A stretch of DNA of 64,000 nt from Nitratidesulfovibrio sp. SRB-5 (GCF_019931275.1 NZ_JAIOTY010000002.1:1514631-1578630), one strand, 5' to 3'; numbered from the stretch's first letter, positions 51,618-61,399 are shown. Notes: a model not told the origin generated them from the sequence alone. A program made the numbers and translations.

Positions 51618-53048
51618 ATGGCCTTGTATGAAGCCGTCATCGGGCTGGAAGTGCACGCCCAGTTGCGCACGCGGTCCAAGCTGTTCTGTTCCTGCTCCAC
51701 CGCGTTCGGGTCGGCCCCCAACACCAACGTGTGCGAGGTGTGCTCCGGCATGCCCGGCGTGCTGCCGGTGCCCAACGCCCGCGCCGTGGAATACGCCGCG
51801 CGCATGGGCATGGCCGTGAACTGCACGGTGAACCCCGTCTCGGTGTTCGCGCGCAAGAACTATTTCTACCCGGACCTGCCCAAGGGGTACCAGATTTCGC
51901 AGTTCGAAACGCCCATCTGCGAGCATGGCCACCTGAATATCTCCGTGAACGGCCAGACGCGCCGCATCGGCATCACGCGCATCCACATGGAGGACGACGC
52001 GGGCAAGAACATCCACTCGGCGGGCGACAACGCCAGCTACGTGGACCTGAACCGCTCTGGCGTGCCGCTCATCGAGATCGTCAGCGAGCCGGACATGCGC
52101 AGCGCCGAGGAGGCCGTGGCCTACCTGAAGGCCCTGCATGCCATCGTGGTGTACCTGGGCATCTGCGACGGCAACATGGAGGAAGGCAGCTTCCGCTGTG
52201 ACGCCAACGTTTCCATCCGGCCCAGAGGGCAGCAGGAATTCGGCACCCGCGCGGAACTGAAGAACCTGAACTCGTTCCGCAACGTGCAGCGGGCCATCGA
52301 GTACGAAATCGCCCGCCAGCAGGACGTGCTGGAGGACGGCGACGCCGTGGTGCAGGAAACCCGCCTGTACGACGCGGTGAAGAACGTCACCGTGTCCATG
52401 CGCGGCAAGGAAGAAGCCCACGACTACCGCTATTTCCCCGACCCGGACCTGATGCCCGTGCGCATCGCGGAAGACGATCTGGCCCGCTGGCGCGCCGACC
52501 TGCCGGAACTGCCGCTGGCGCGCAGGGCGCGGCTCATGGAACAGCACGGCCTGTCCGATCAGGACGCCGACGTGCTGACCGCAGACAAGGCGCTGGCCGA
52601 CTTTTTCGAGGCGGCCACGGCGGCCTGCGGCCAGCCCAAAAAGGTGGCCAACCTGATGCAGGGCGCTCTGTTGCGCGAACTGAACCAGCGCGCCGTGGCC
52701 GTGGACGCCATCGCCATGCGCCCCGAGGCTCTGGGCGAACTGGTGCGCATCGTCGAGGCCGGGCTGATCAGCGCCAAGATCGCCAACGACATCTTCGGCG
52801 AACTGGTGGAAACCGGCGCCATGCCCGAAGCCTTCGTGAAGGAGCGCGGGCTGGTGCAGATTTCCGACACCTCTGCCATCGAAACCGCCGTGGACGAGGC
52901 CATCGCCGAAAACCCGGCGGAAGTGGAAGCCTACAAGGGCGGCAAGACCAAGCTTATCAGCTTCTTCATGGGGCAGATCATGCGCAAGACCAAGGGCAAG
53001 GCCAACCCGGCCCTGGTTACGGAACTGCTGCAGAAGAAGCTGGGATAG
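51618..53048 (+). CDS. gatB: Asp/Glu-tRNA amidotransferase subunit B
   Basis: GatB is the kinase/tRNA-binding subunit of GatCAB, which converts Glu-tRNA(Gln) or Asp-tRNA(Asn) to the amide form. The 476-residue length is normal. It begins [20 protein letters not shown] and has [42 protein letters not shown] and [14 protein letters not shown]. The C-terminal Yqey/tail domain ([34 protein letters not shown]) is complete. CAGGAG precedes the ATG. Confidence 0.97.
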   Translation: MALYEAVIGLEVHAQLRTRSKLFCSCSTAFGSAPNTNVCEVCSGMPGVLPVPNARAVEYAARMGMAVNCTVNPVSVFARKNYFYPDLPKGYQISQFETPICEHGHLNISVNGQTRRIGITRIHMEDDAGKNIHSAGDNASYVDLNRSGVPLIEIVSEPDMRSAEEAVAYLKALHAIVVYLGICDGNMEEGSFRCDANVSIRPRGQQEFGTRAELKNLNSFRNVQRAIEYEIARQQDVLEDGDAVVQETRLYDAVKNVTVSMRGKEEAHDYRYFPDPDLMPVRIAEDDLARWRADLPELPLARRARLMEQHGLSDQDADVLTADKALADFFEAATAACGQPKKVANLMQGALLRELNQRAVAVDAIAMRPEALGELVRIVEAGLISAKIANDIFGELVETGAMPEAFVKERGLVQISDTSAIETAVDEAIAENPAEVEAYKGGKTKLISFFMGQIMRKTKGKANPALVTELLQKKLG

Positions 53049-53109
53049 CGCGCGTCCCCTACCGGGCATGGCCCGGCAAGGCGGACGGAGCGCAGACGCC
53101 GAACGCAAT

Positions 53110-53156
53110 GCGGGGGCGGAAGAACCGGACAAGGTTTTTCCGCCCCCGCTTCATTT
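53110..53156 (+). terminator. Terminator after gatB
   Basis: GCGGGGGCGGA (53110-53120) pairs with TCCGCCCCCGC (53139-53149), followed by ttcattt. Confidence 0.7.
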
Positions 53157-53208
53157 GTCGAGGCAGGCGGCCAGGCCGAGGACGAGCAAGCGGACGAGGA
53201 CGTGGATG

Positions 53209-53268
53209 GGCAAGCGGACGGGCAAGCGGACGGGCAAGCAGGCAGGCAAGCGGACGGGCAAGCGGGCG
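53209..53268. repeat. 12-bp tandem repeat, five copies
   Basis: The unit ggcaagcggacg is exact at 53209, 53221 and 53245, with variants at 53233 and 53257. It lies between gatB and ybeY, outside any supported gene. Confidence 0.9.
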
Positions 53269-53318
53269 GGCAGACAGGTGACTGCGGGGGGCAGGGGGTG
53301 AAAGGGCGGGAGAAGCCG

Positions 53319-53834
53319 CTAGGCCTGTGCGGTCAGAACCGCCAGCGCGGTCTCCAGCGCGGCCTCCAGCGCGGCGTCGGTGAACTCGTCCATTTCCGGG
53401 CCGTGGTCGTACCCGGCAAGGTGGCCTAGCCCGTGCGCCAGCAGGCGCAGGGCATGTTCCACCGGTTCCTGCCCGTACAGCTGGCATTCGCGCCGCCAGG
53501 TATCCAGCGACAGCACCAGCCAGCCGAGGTGGCAGGGGGCATCTTCGTCCGGCCCGTCATGCGGCCCGCCATGCGAACGGTCAGGTGAACTGGCATGCGC
53601 GCCGTCGTGCGGTCCGCCGTCATGGGCGGGAAAGGACAGGATGTTGGTGGGGCCGGTGCAGCCAAGGTGCGCGGCGTTCAGGCGGGCGATTTCCTCGTCG
53701 CCCACCAGATCCAGTTCCACGGTGCATCCGGCAAGGCCGGTGGCCTCCTGCATGGCCGCGAACACGGCGCGCAATTCGCCGGGGGCCAGGGGCAGCATCC
53801 AGCCCATGCCGGGGGCGCGGCGCAATACCAGCAT
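53319..53834 (-). CDS. ybeY: Endoribonuclease YbeY with a His/Asp-rich insertion
   Basis: YbeY matures 16S rRNA and takes part in ribosome quality control. The 171-residue protein has LNAAHLGCTGPTNILSFP and the zinc motif HGLGHLAGYDH with His134, His138 and His144. Between them is an insertion of about 30 residues (about 70-100) rich in His, Gly, Asp and Pro (HDGGPHDGAHASSPD). It is not present in typical YbeY and is encoded by gtgcggtccgcc-like repeats. It is the last gene of phoH-pgpH-ybeY, 6 bases after pgpH. Confidence 0.93.
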   Translation of the reverse strand: MLVLRRAPGMGWMLPLAPGELRAVFAAMQEATGLAGCTVELDLVGDEEIARLNAAHLGCTGPTNILSFPAHDGGPHDGAHASSPDRSHGGPHDGPDEDAPCHLGWLVLSLDTWRRECQLYGQEPVEHALRLLAHGLGHLAGYDHGPEMDEFTDAALEAALETALAVLTAQA

Positions 53835-53840
53835 GGCGGC

Positions 53841-56495
53841 CTAGACGGGCTTGGAGGGCTTGGCCCCCGCCTCGGCGGCGGCGGATTCCGGCGTGTCCCC
53901 GGGCGTGTCCGGGGGAGTGTCCGGGGGAGTGTTCGCGCGAGCGTTCGCAGAGGTGCCCGCCGGAGCGTTCACGGGGGCATCCGTTTTCACCGGGCCGTCG
54001 CCGTTGCCGCCGTCCAGCGTGCCGTAGCAGCAGGGCATGGGCGGTTGCGGTTCGTCGCAGACCGGGCAGGGCGCAGTGGTGGCGGTGTCGGGGCAGGGGG
54101 GCGGGCAGACGGGACAGACAGGATTGGGCGCATCCCCGTTCCCGCCGTTCTTCTCCACGGTCTTGCCGCTCTTGTCGCTGGCCTTGTCCCCGTTTTTGTC
54201 CGGGCACTTTTCCGCGCCTTTCTCGCCGCATTTGGGTGCGTCCCGGTCCGGACTGCGATCAGGCTGGCCGGGTTTGGCCGCATCCGGGTAGCCGATGCGC
54301 TGGTGGAACAGCCCGGTGAGGATGCGGTGGAAGTTTTCGCCCAGCTTGTGCAGGTCCTTGAAGGTCAGTTCCGACTCGTCAAGCTGCCCCTCGGCAAAGA
54401 TGCCCTTGACGATGGTGTCGATGTGCCCCTTGATGCGCGCCGGAGTGGGGTCCACCAGGGTGCGGCTGGATGCCTCCACGGCATCGGCCAGCATGACGAT
54501 GGCCGCCTCGCGCGTCTGGGGGCGCGGGCCGGGGTACTGGTAGTCCTGCTCGCGCGGGTTTTCGCCCTGGTTCACGGCCTTCTGGTAGAAGTAGCGGATT
54601 ACCCGCGCGCCGTGGTGCTGGCCGATGATGTCCACGATTTCCTGCCCCAGCCGGTGCTGCTGGGCCAGTTCCACGCCCTTCTTGACGTGCGAGGTGAGAA
54701 TAAGCGCGCTCATGGACGGGGCCAGCTTGTCGTGCTTGTTGCGCCCGCCGAACTGGTTTTCGATGAAGTATTCCGGGCGGCTCAGCTTGCCGATGTCGTG
54801 GTACAGCGCGGCCACCTTGCACAGCAGGCTGTTGGCGCCGATGGCCTTGGCCCCGGCCTCCACCATGTTCGAGACGATGAGCGAATGGTGGTAGGTGCCG
54901 GGCACGGCCACCATCAGGTCCTGCAACAGCGGCTGTTCCAGGTTCATCAGCTCCATCAGCCGGAAGCGCGTGGTGTAGCCTAGGCACAGCTCGATGATGG
55001 GAGACAGGGCGAACAGCAGCAGCAGCGAGAGCATGGCGTTGACCGCAACTGCCAGCACCCCCCACGCCATGGCCGCCGGGTCCACGTGCCCGCCAAGGGC
55101 GGTTGCGCCCAGCCAGATCAGCAGTTGGCCCGCGCACAGCGGCAGGGTGCTCCACACCACGTCCTGGCGGGTCTGGGCGCGGGTCACCAGCCAGGTGTTC
55201 CACATGGCGCCCAGGAAATAGAACATGAACAGGGGCAGCCCCCCGCCCGCCAGCACGGTGCAGAAGAAGGCCAGCAGCAGCCCGGTGACGCAGTAGCGTC
55301 GGGCGGAAAAGATCAGCGCGGCAAGGCCTGCGGCTCCGGCCACGGGAAAGGCGAAGGCCAGCACCTCCGGCGTCAGCGACGCCCCCTGTTCCAGCACCCG
55401 CTGGCCCAGCAGGGTCAACCCTTTGGACATCAGGGCGAACACCAGCAGCAGCAGCGCCACGAAGAACAGGTCCTTCTGGCGCACGGCGGAACCCATGCGC
55501 CCGCTGGGCGAAAACAGCATGCCCGCGCCCAGCAGCAGCGAGGTCAGCAACACCCCGGCCACCGTGGCCAGGTGCACCTTTTCGCCCTTGCGCGCCCACA
55601 GGGCCTGCAACTTCATCTGGTGCTCGCGGCTTACCCGCTCGCCCTGGCGCACCACCACCTCGCCCTTCTGGATGCGGTAGAACACCGGTTCCACGGCGGC
55701 GGTCATTTCCGCCACGCGGGCATCGGTGGCCTCGCGGTTCAGGGTCAGGGTGGGCGAGAGCAGCGGGGACAGCAGCAGCACGGCGGTGCGGCGCACGGCC
55801 AGCGAGGCCTTGGTCTCGTTCTTCAGGTTCTGGCTCAGTTCGGAAACCACGGACCGCAGGTCGTGCAGGTTCTGCAGGTCGCTGCGCAGGGTTTCGCTGC
55901 CGGTGGCCAGGTCGCGCAGCAGCACGCCGCCCTTGAACTGGAGCACAATGCGCGTATCGGCGGAAACGCCTTCCGCCAGGCGCGATTCCAGCCACGGCAG
56001 GGCGCGGGTGGTCACGAGGGTTTGCAATTCCTCGCTGGCCAGCACGTTGATGGTGCGCTCGGTGATTTCCGTGCCCAGGGCCTCGGCCAACTGCCAGCGC
56101 AGCTGTTCCTGTTCCGCCGGGTCGGCGTGGTTCACGGCCAGGAAGATTTCGTGCACCCGCTGGCGCAGGGCGGTGACCGGCTCGCGGCTCAGGTCGAACA
56201 CGGCGGGCTGCAACTGGGCCACCTGGTCGCGCCGGGCGCGGGTGCCCTGCACGTCCTCCACCAGCAGGTCGCGGTCGGCGGTCACCTCTTGCGAGGCGAT
56301 TTCACCGGCCACGTACAGCCGCACGGAGGGCGAAAGATTGGCGCCCGCCAGCACGGACAGGGCAACCATGGCCAGGCAGAAGAAAAGCAGCCCGGGGCCG
56401 GCCTGGTGGCGGGCCAGCCAGCGGAAGGGCGCGGCCACCGATTCGACGCTGATGGCCTTGCGTCTAGCGGGAATCTGCTGTTTCGTGGCGTTCAT
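53841..56495 (-). CDS. pgpH: 7TM-HD phosphohydrolase (PgpH-type) with Cys-rich tail
   Basis: The 884-residue membrane protein has TM1 (about 35-55), an extracytoplasmic 7TMR-HDED-type domain (about 55-300) and seven transmembrane segments (about 305-500). A cytoplasmic HD domain follows (about 530-695) with AALYHDIGKLSRPEYF (His566-Asp567) and GQHHGARVIRYFYQKA. PgpH hydrolyses cyclic-di-AMP in Firmicutes; here the substrate is not proven. The tail beyond about 745 is low-complexity and includes a Cys cluster (about 794-823) with two CPVC motifs. It overlaps phoH by 32 bases. Confidence 0.92.
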   Translation of the reverse strand: MNATKQQIPARRKAISVESVAAPFRWLARHQAGPGLLFFCLAMVALSVLAGANLSPSVRLYVAGEIASQEVTADRDLLVEDVQGTRARRDQVAQLQPAVFDLSREPVTALRQRVHEIFLAVNHADPAEQEQLRWQLAEALGTEITERTINVLASEELQTLVTTRALPWLESRLAEGVSADTRIVLQFKGGVLLRDLATGSETLRSDLQNLHDLRSVVSELSQNLKNETKASLAVRRTAVLLLSPLLSPTLTLNREATDARVAEMTAAVEPVFYRIQKGEVVVRQGERVSREHQMKLQALWARKGEKVHLATVAGVLLTSLLLGAGMLFSPSGRMGSAVRQKDLFFVALLLLVFALMSKGLTLLGQRVLEQGASLTPEVLAFAFPVAGAAGLAALIFSARRYCVTGLLLAFFCTVLAGGGLPLFMFYFLGAMWNTWLVTRAQTRQDVVWSTLPLCAGQLLIWLGATALGGHVDPAAMAWGVLAVAVNAMLSLLLLFALSPIIELCLGYTTRFRLMELMNLEQPLLQDLMVAVPGTYHHSLIVSNMVEAGAKAIGANSLLCKVAALYHDIGKLSRPEYFIENQFGGRNKHDKLAPSMSALILTSHVKKGVELAQQHRLGQEIVDIIGQHHGARVIRYFYQKAVNQGENPREQDYQYPGPRPQTREAAIVMLADAVEASSRTLVDPTPARIKGHIDTIVKGIFAEGQLDESELTFKDLHKLGENFHRILTGLFHQRIGYPDAAKPGQPDRSPDRDAPKCGEKGAEKCPDKNGDKASDKSGKTVEKNGGNGDAPNPVCPVCPPPCPDTATTAPCPVCDEPQPPMPCCYGTLDGGNGDGPVKTDAPVNAPAGTSANARANTPPDTPPDTPGDTPESAAAEAGAKPSKPV

Positions 56496-57459
56496 AGGCC
56501 TGCACTATCCTGCCCACCAGGGGGTGGCGGATCACGTCGTCTTCGTGAAAGCGGATGGAGCGGATTCCCTTGACGCCTTCAAGCACGCGCAGGGCGTGCA
56601 CCAGGCCGGAACGCGACAGCGCGTCGGCCTTGCCCGATGCGGGCAGGTCTATCTGGGTGATGTCGCCGGTGATGACCGCGCGAGAGCCGAAGCCCAGGCG
56701 GGTGAGGAACATCTTCATCTGTTCCTGGGTGGTGTTCTGCGCCTCGTCCAGGATGATGAACGCGTCGTTCAGGGTGCGCCCGCGCATGAAGGCCAGCGGC
56801 GCGATTTCGATGATGCCCGTCTCCAGCATGTCGGACACCTTCTGGAAGTCCTGCATGTCGTGCAGGGCATCGTACAGCGGGCGCAGGTAGGGGTTCACCT
56901 TCTCCACCAGGTCGCCGGGCAGGAAGCCCAGCTTTTCTCCCGCCTCCACGGCGGGCCGGGTAAGGATGATGCGCTTCACCTTCTTGGCCAGCAGCATGGA
57001 AAGGGCCACGGCCACGGCAAGGTAGGTTTTGCCGGTGCCCGCCGGGCCCACGGCGAAGACCATGTCGTTCTCGCGCAGGGCGGCCACGTAGTCGCGCTGG
57101 CTGAGGGTCTTGGGGGTGATGGTCTTGCGGGGGGAAACCACGAACACCGCATCGCGGAAGATGCGCCGCAGGTCGGCGGAAGGGTCGCGGTCGAGCATGC
57201 CGTAGGCATAGGCCATGTCGCGCGGGTACACGGGGTGGCCCGACTTCAGCAGGCCGTACAGCTGCGCCAGCAGGTTCAGCACCGTTTCGCGCACGCGGGG
57301 GTCTTCCGCGTCAACGGTGACGGTGGTTCCGCGCGTGTCCAGGCGTGCGCCCGACTTTTCCGCGATCAGGGAAAGATTGGCGTTCTGCGCGCCGAACAGC
57401 TGGTTGGCCAGTGCGGCGTCGTCGAATTCCAGCGTGGCGGCGGTGGTGGCTTGCGACAT
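56464..57459 (-). CDS. phoH: PhoH-family ATPase
   Basis: The 331-residue ATPase has Walker A GPAGTGKT (138-145), [29 protein letters not shown] (Walker B) and [12 protein letters not shown]. Members usually lie directly upstream of ybeY, as here, and take part in rRNA processing. ATG 57459 begins the conserved part; the frame extends upstream into Pro/Arg-rich sequence. Confidence 0.95.
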   Translation of the reverse strand: MSQATTAATLEFDDAALANQLFGAQNANLSLIAEKSGARLDTRGTTVTVDAEDPRVRETVLNLLAQLYGLLKSGHPVYPRDMAYAYGMLDRDPSADLRRIFRDAVFVVSPRKTITPKTLSQRDYVAALRENDMVFAVGPAGTGKTYLAVAVALSMLLAKKVKRIILTRPAVEAGEKLGFLPGDLVEKVNPYLRPLYDALHDMQDFQKVSDMLETGIIEIAPLAFMRGRTLNDAFIILDEAQNTTQEQMKMFLTRLGFGSRAVITGDITQIDLPASGKADALSRSGLVHALRVLEGVKGIRSIRFHEDDVIRHPLVGRIVQAYERHETADSR

Positions 57460-57987
57460 GTGGCTCGTGGGTTGTGGTGGGCGGAGCGCGTTGCGGCGGC
57501 GCGGCAAACGCGATGCGGGCGGTTCGGCTGCCGGGGCGTCCGGGTGGACTGGCGGCGGTCTGGTGCTGGCCGTTGGCAAACGCCCGGCAAGCAGACTGGC
57601 GCGCGGCAGGGAACCGGCCATGGCTCCGACCGGGCAACGCCCGGCTGCGGAAGCGCGGCGGCAAACCCCGGTGCGGGATGGCCTGGCGAGAGAGTGAGGG
57701 ACGCGCCGCGAGGATGTCCGTTACCGCCCCGATAGCCCGTTTCCGCCGTGGCGTCCAATGGTTTCGGACCATACAGGCATGGCGGTATGCGGTTGCGCAT
57801 GCGTGCGTGATGGCGGAGGAGAAGCGCCGCTTGTGCGAAGGCAAGGGGCCAGACAGGGCAGGCAGGGCAGACAGGGGCGCCGGGCAGCAGGGCGGGCGCG
57901 ACACGCCGGGCGAGTGCGCGCTGGCATGGGCGATGCATTAAGCAATGTAAAGGCGGAACCCGGCAAAATCGTCCGCCCGGAGGCAGC
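57460..57987. other. Divergent intergenic region, nothing recognised
   Basis: This 528-bp spacer should hold the promoters of phoH and of the serine-rich gene. It contains short ggcagggcag-type repeats near 57845-57885. No gene is supported. Confidence 0.4.
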
Positions 57988-58614
57988 ATGGCCATTTCAT
58001 CCGTTTACGGCAGCTACGGCACCTACGGCATCGATCTTTCCTCGTACACCGACGGCAGTTCCACCTCGTCGTCCGGTACGTCGTCGTCCTCTTCGTCTTC
58101 CTCGTCTTCCGCGTCCGGCAACACGGTGACCGGGCTTTCGCTGGACTATCTGTCCCAGCTTTCCAGCGTGCTCAAGGAAATTTCGCCCAACGCCACCGGC
58201 AAGCTGACCTTCAGCGCGGTGGAAGAGTACCGCAAGCAGTTGGAAGAGGAATTTTCCGCCAAGGTGCGCGAAGACCTGACCAAGCTGGGCGTGGACAAGG
58301 ACGTGGAGTTCCGGGTGGTCACCAACGAGAAGACCGGCGGCGTCTCGGTGATTACCACCAGCGAGGACAAGGCCAAGATCGAGCAGTATTTCAAGGATAA
58401 TCCGGACATGGTCAAGAAGTTCCAGAAGATCCAGACCCTGTCCAACCTCGAGAAGGCCCGCAAGGCGGAAGGGTATTCACCCCAGGACATCAAGACCCGT
58501 CTGCAGATGGAAGCCATGAGCGCCTGGTGGAGCGAGGACGGCGCCTCGTCCCAGATCATGGATTTCACCGCCGATCAGGCCTCCTTCCTTACCGGGTTGC
58601 GCGCCCGCGTGTAG
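57988..58614 (+). CDS. Serine-rich conserved protein of unknown function
   Basis: The 208-residue protein has no signal peptide. Residues 1-45 are Ser/Gly/Tyr-rich (a poly-Ser run around 25-42). The rest is helical and charged (KLTFSAVEEYRKQLEEEFSA, DNPDMVKKFQKIQTLSNLEKA, AMSAWWSEDGASSQIMDF). GGAGG precedes ATG 57988. A disordered head with a folded helical body recalls exported or flagellum-associated proteins, but there is no direct evidence. I recognise no family. Confidence 0.72.
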   Translation: MAISSVYGSYGTYGIDLSSYTDGSSTSSSGTSSSSSSSSSSASGNTVTGLSLDYLSQLSSVLKEISPNATGKLTFSAVEEYRKQLEEEFSAKVREDLTKLGVDKDVEFRVVTNEKTGGVSVITTSEDKAKIEQYFKDNPDMVKKFQKIQTLSNLEKARKAEGYSPQDIKTRLQMEAMSAWWSEDGASSQIMDFTADQASFLTGLRARV

Positions 58615-58883
58615 CCATGACGGCGCGCCGTCGCGGCCTGTAGTGCCCATGGGAGGATTCGGAGGTGTTTGGGGTATCCGGGGTGCCCCGCGCATTCCTG
58701 CCTGCCTTGCCTCCATCCACATGTTCCGGTCTTCCGGCACGCCCCGCAACCGCCCAGCCGGGGCGCGGTGCGCCGGGGGTTGTCATTGCCGGGCGATTGC
58801 GGCATGACGTGCCCGTGAACGAGCCAGACCCCGCCACCACTTTCGCCGCCCGTCACGCCGTGCCGGGCGATGCATCGCCGTCG

Positions 58884-60050
58884 ATGTCTTTACCGACACC
58901 GGACGGCGCGCCGTTGCGCACCATCCAGGTGGTTAACGTGCGCTGGTTCAACGCCACGGCGTGGTACGGCATGATGCTGGCCCGCCTGCTGCGCGAGGCC
59001 GGGCACGAAACCCTGGTGCTGGGCCTTGCGGGCACCGAATCGTTCGAGCGCGCCCGCGCCTGGGGGCTGGACCCCATCCCCCTGCCGCTGAACGCCGCCA
59101 ATCCCTTCACCCTTGCCGGGCTGTACGGCACGCTGCACCGCATGGTGCGCGATTTTCGCCCCCACGTGGTCAACTGCCACCGGGGCGAATCGTTCGTGCT
59201 GTGGGGCCTGCTGAAGGCGCTGCACGCGCGCGGGCCGCACCGCTTCGGGCTGGTGCGCACGCGCGGCGACCAGCGCCTGCCCAAGGGCAACCGGCCCAAC
59301 CTGTTCCTGCACACCCGCGTGGCCGATGCGGTCATTGCCACCAATTCGGTGATGGCTGAACATTTCACCACTCGGATGGGCGTGCCCGCCGACCGGGTCC
59401 ACACCATTATCGGCGGGGTGGACGAGTCCGTGTTCCGCTTCGACGCGGCGGGCCGCGCCCGTGTGCGTGCCGAATACGGCTGGGCGGACGATGATTTCGT
59501 GGTGGGGCTGCTGGGCCGGTTCGACGCGGTGAAGGGCCAGCGCGAACTCATCGAAACCGTGGCGGGCCTGCGCGCGGGCCGCTGGGACGGCACGCCGCGT
59601 CCGCGCCTGCGGCTGATGCTGGCCGGGTTCGATTCGGCCACGCCCGAGTCCACGGTGCGCGGCTGGCTGCGCGAGGCGGGCATTGAGGGCATTTCGGTGA
59701 TCACCGGCAAGCGACCGGACGTGGCCGCGTGCATTTCGGCCATGGACCTTGGCGTGGTGGCCTCGCTGTGGTCAGAGACCATCGCCCGCGCCGCGCTGGA
59801 GATCATGGCCTGTGACAGGCCGCTGGTATCCACCACCGTGGGCGTCATGCCCGACCTTTTGCCCCATGGCGCGCTGGTTGCGCCGGGCGACGTTGCCGCC
59901 ATGGCCGGGGCCATCGCCCATGCCATGGACAGCCCGCCGTGGCTTGAAATACTGCGCGCTGCCTGCGGCCTGCGCATCGAAAGCCTGCACCGGGCGGATT
60001 TTCTGCACCGCACCCTTGATGTCTACAGGGACGTTTGCCGCACCGCATGA
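58884..60050 (+). CDS. Family 4-type glycosyltransferase
   Basis: The enzyme (388 residues from ATG 58884) has a GT-B fold. The N-terminal domain starts IQVVNVRWFNATAWYG with HVVNCHRGES. The C-terminal domain has VVGLLGRFDAVKGQRELIE, and SLWSETIARAALEIMACDRP as the E-x7-E donor motif. Start choice is uncertain. ATG 58884 gives the usual N-terminus but has no ribosome site. GTG 58665 has a strong GGGAGG 8-9 bases upstream and would add 73 Pro/Arg-rich residues. GTG 58815 is a third option. The likely role is LPS or surface glycan synthesis. Confidence 0.82.
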   Translation: MSLPTPDGAPLRTIQVVNVRWFNATAWYGMMLARLLREAGHETLVLGLAGTESFERARAWGLDPIPLPLNAANPFTLAGLYGTLHRMVRDFRPHVVNCHRGESFVLWGLLKALHARGPHRFGLVRTRGDQRLPKGNRPNLFLHTRVADAVIATNSVMAEHFTTRMGVPADRVHTIIGGVDESVFRFDAAGRARVRAEYGWADDDFVVGLLGRFDAVKGQRELIETVAGLRAGRWDGTPRPRLRLMLAGFDSATPESTVRGWLREAGIEGISVITGKRPDVAACISAMDLGVVASLWSETIARAALEIMACDRPLVSTTVGVMPDLLPHGALVAPGDVAAMAGAIAHAMDSPPWLEILRAACGLRIESLHRADFLHRTLDVYRDVCRTA

Positions 60051-60329
60051 CAGGGCCGCTGCCGTCCGAATGTGCTGTCTTTCGGGGCGCCCTCTTTGCC
60101 CCGGACACGGCCAGACACTACCGGACACGACCAGGCACTACCGGATGCTGCCGGACGGGTCCGACGTCATCGGCGGCACGGGCAGGGCCTGAGCCCCCGC
60201 ATGTTTTGACAGCCCGCGCATTTCCTTCTTTCCGACGGCGCGTGCGCACCGCCGCATGACACGCAACGCACGGCGGACGGACCGCACCCGCAGGCCCGCC
60301 ACGCACTATCCACAGCAGGAGACACACCA
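60051..60329. other. Spacer with ccggacac/ccaggcac repeats
   Basis: Short imperfect repeats (ggacacggccagacactacc, ggacacgaccaggcactacc) lie at about 60105-60145. No gene or clear promoter is seen before the threonine aldolase. Confidence 0.45.
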
Positions 60330-61355
60330 GTGAGCCTCAAGAGTTTCGCCAGCGACAACACCTCGGGCGTGCACCCGCGCATTCTCGCCGCCATGGAACG
60401 CGCCAACGCCGGGCATGCCCGCCCCTACGGGCAGGACCCGTACACCGAGCAGGCGAAAGAGGTGTTCGCCCGGCACTTCGGGCCGGACATCGACATGTAT
60501 TTCGTGTTTCTGGGCACGGCGGCCAACGTGCTTGGGCTGCGCGCCGTGACCCGGCCCTGGCATTCCGTGGTCTGTGCGGACGTGGCCCACATCAACGTGG
60601 ACGAATGCGGCGCGCCGGAATCGGTGACCGGGTCCAAGTTGCAGGTCATCCCCTCGCACGACGGGCGCATCCGGGTCATGGACGTGGTGCCGCTGCTGCA
60701 CATGATCGGCAACTTCCACCACAGCCAGCCGCGGGTCATTTCCATCACCCAGTCCACGGAACTGGGCACGGTGTATTCCCCGGCGCAAATCCGCGCCCTG
60801 GCCGACTTTGCCCATGCCAACGGCATGCTGCTGCACATGGACGGCGCCCGGCTGGCCAACGCTGCGGCGGCGCTGGACGTGAGCCTTGCGGCGCTGACCC
60901 GCGATGCGGGCGTGGACGTGCTGTCCTTTGGCGGCACCAAGAACGGCATGATGTTCGGCGAGGCGGTGATCTTCTTCAACCCGGAACTGTCGCGCGAGTT
61001 CAACTTCATCCGCAAGCAGGGCATGCAGCTCATTTCCAAGATGCGCTTCATCGCCGCCCAGTTCATGGAAATGCTGCACGACGGCCTGTGGCTGGAAAAC
61101 GCCCGCAACGCCAACGCCATGGCCCGACTGATGGCCGACAGCCTGCGCGGCCTGCCGCACGTCACCATCACCCGGCCCGTGGAGGCCAACGCTGTGTTCG
61201 CCCGGCTTTCGCCCGAGCACATCGCCCGCTTGCAGCAGGATTTCTATTTCTACGAATGGGACCCGGTGCTGCACGAGGTGCGCTGGATGACCAGCTTCGA
61301 CACCACCGAAGAAGACGTGCGGGAATTCACCGACGCCGTGAAGGCGCTGGGGTAG
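60330..61355 (+). CDS. ltaE: Low-specificity L-threonine aldolase
   Basis: The PLP enzyme splits threonine and allo-threonine to glycine and acetaldehyde. The 341-residue sequence has FASDNTSGVHPRILAAM, LHMDGARLANAA with Asp171, and the PLP Lys204 in SFGGTKNGMMFGEAV. It starts with GTG 60330 behind GGAG. The length is normal and the chain complete. Confidence 0.94.
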   Translation: MSLKSFASDNTSGVHPRILAAMERANAGHARPYGQDPYTEQAKEVFARHFGPDIDMYFVFLGTAANVLGLRAVTRPWHSVVCADVAHINVDECGAPESVTGSKLQVIPSHDGRIRVMDVVPLLHMIGNFHHSQPRVISITQSTELGTVYSPAQIRALADFAHANGMLLHMDGARLANAAAALDVSLAALTRDAGVDVLSFGGTKNGMMFGEAVIFFNPELSREFNFIRKQGMQLISKMRFIAAQFMEMLHDGLWLENARNANAMARLMADSLRGLPHVTITRPVEANAVFARLSPEHIARLQQDFYFYEWDPVLHEVRWMTSFDTTEEDVREFTDAVKALG

Positions 61356-61399
61356 GGACGGCTGCTTTTCGGCAGGATTGCGGCGGCAGGATGATGAAA

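Noticed and set aside
53209-53268. Possible CRISPR array
   Set aside because: The 12-bp units are contiguous with no unique spacers, so this is a simple tandem repeat. No cas gene is present in the window.
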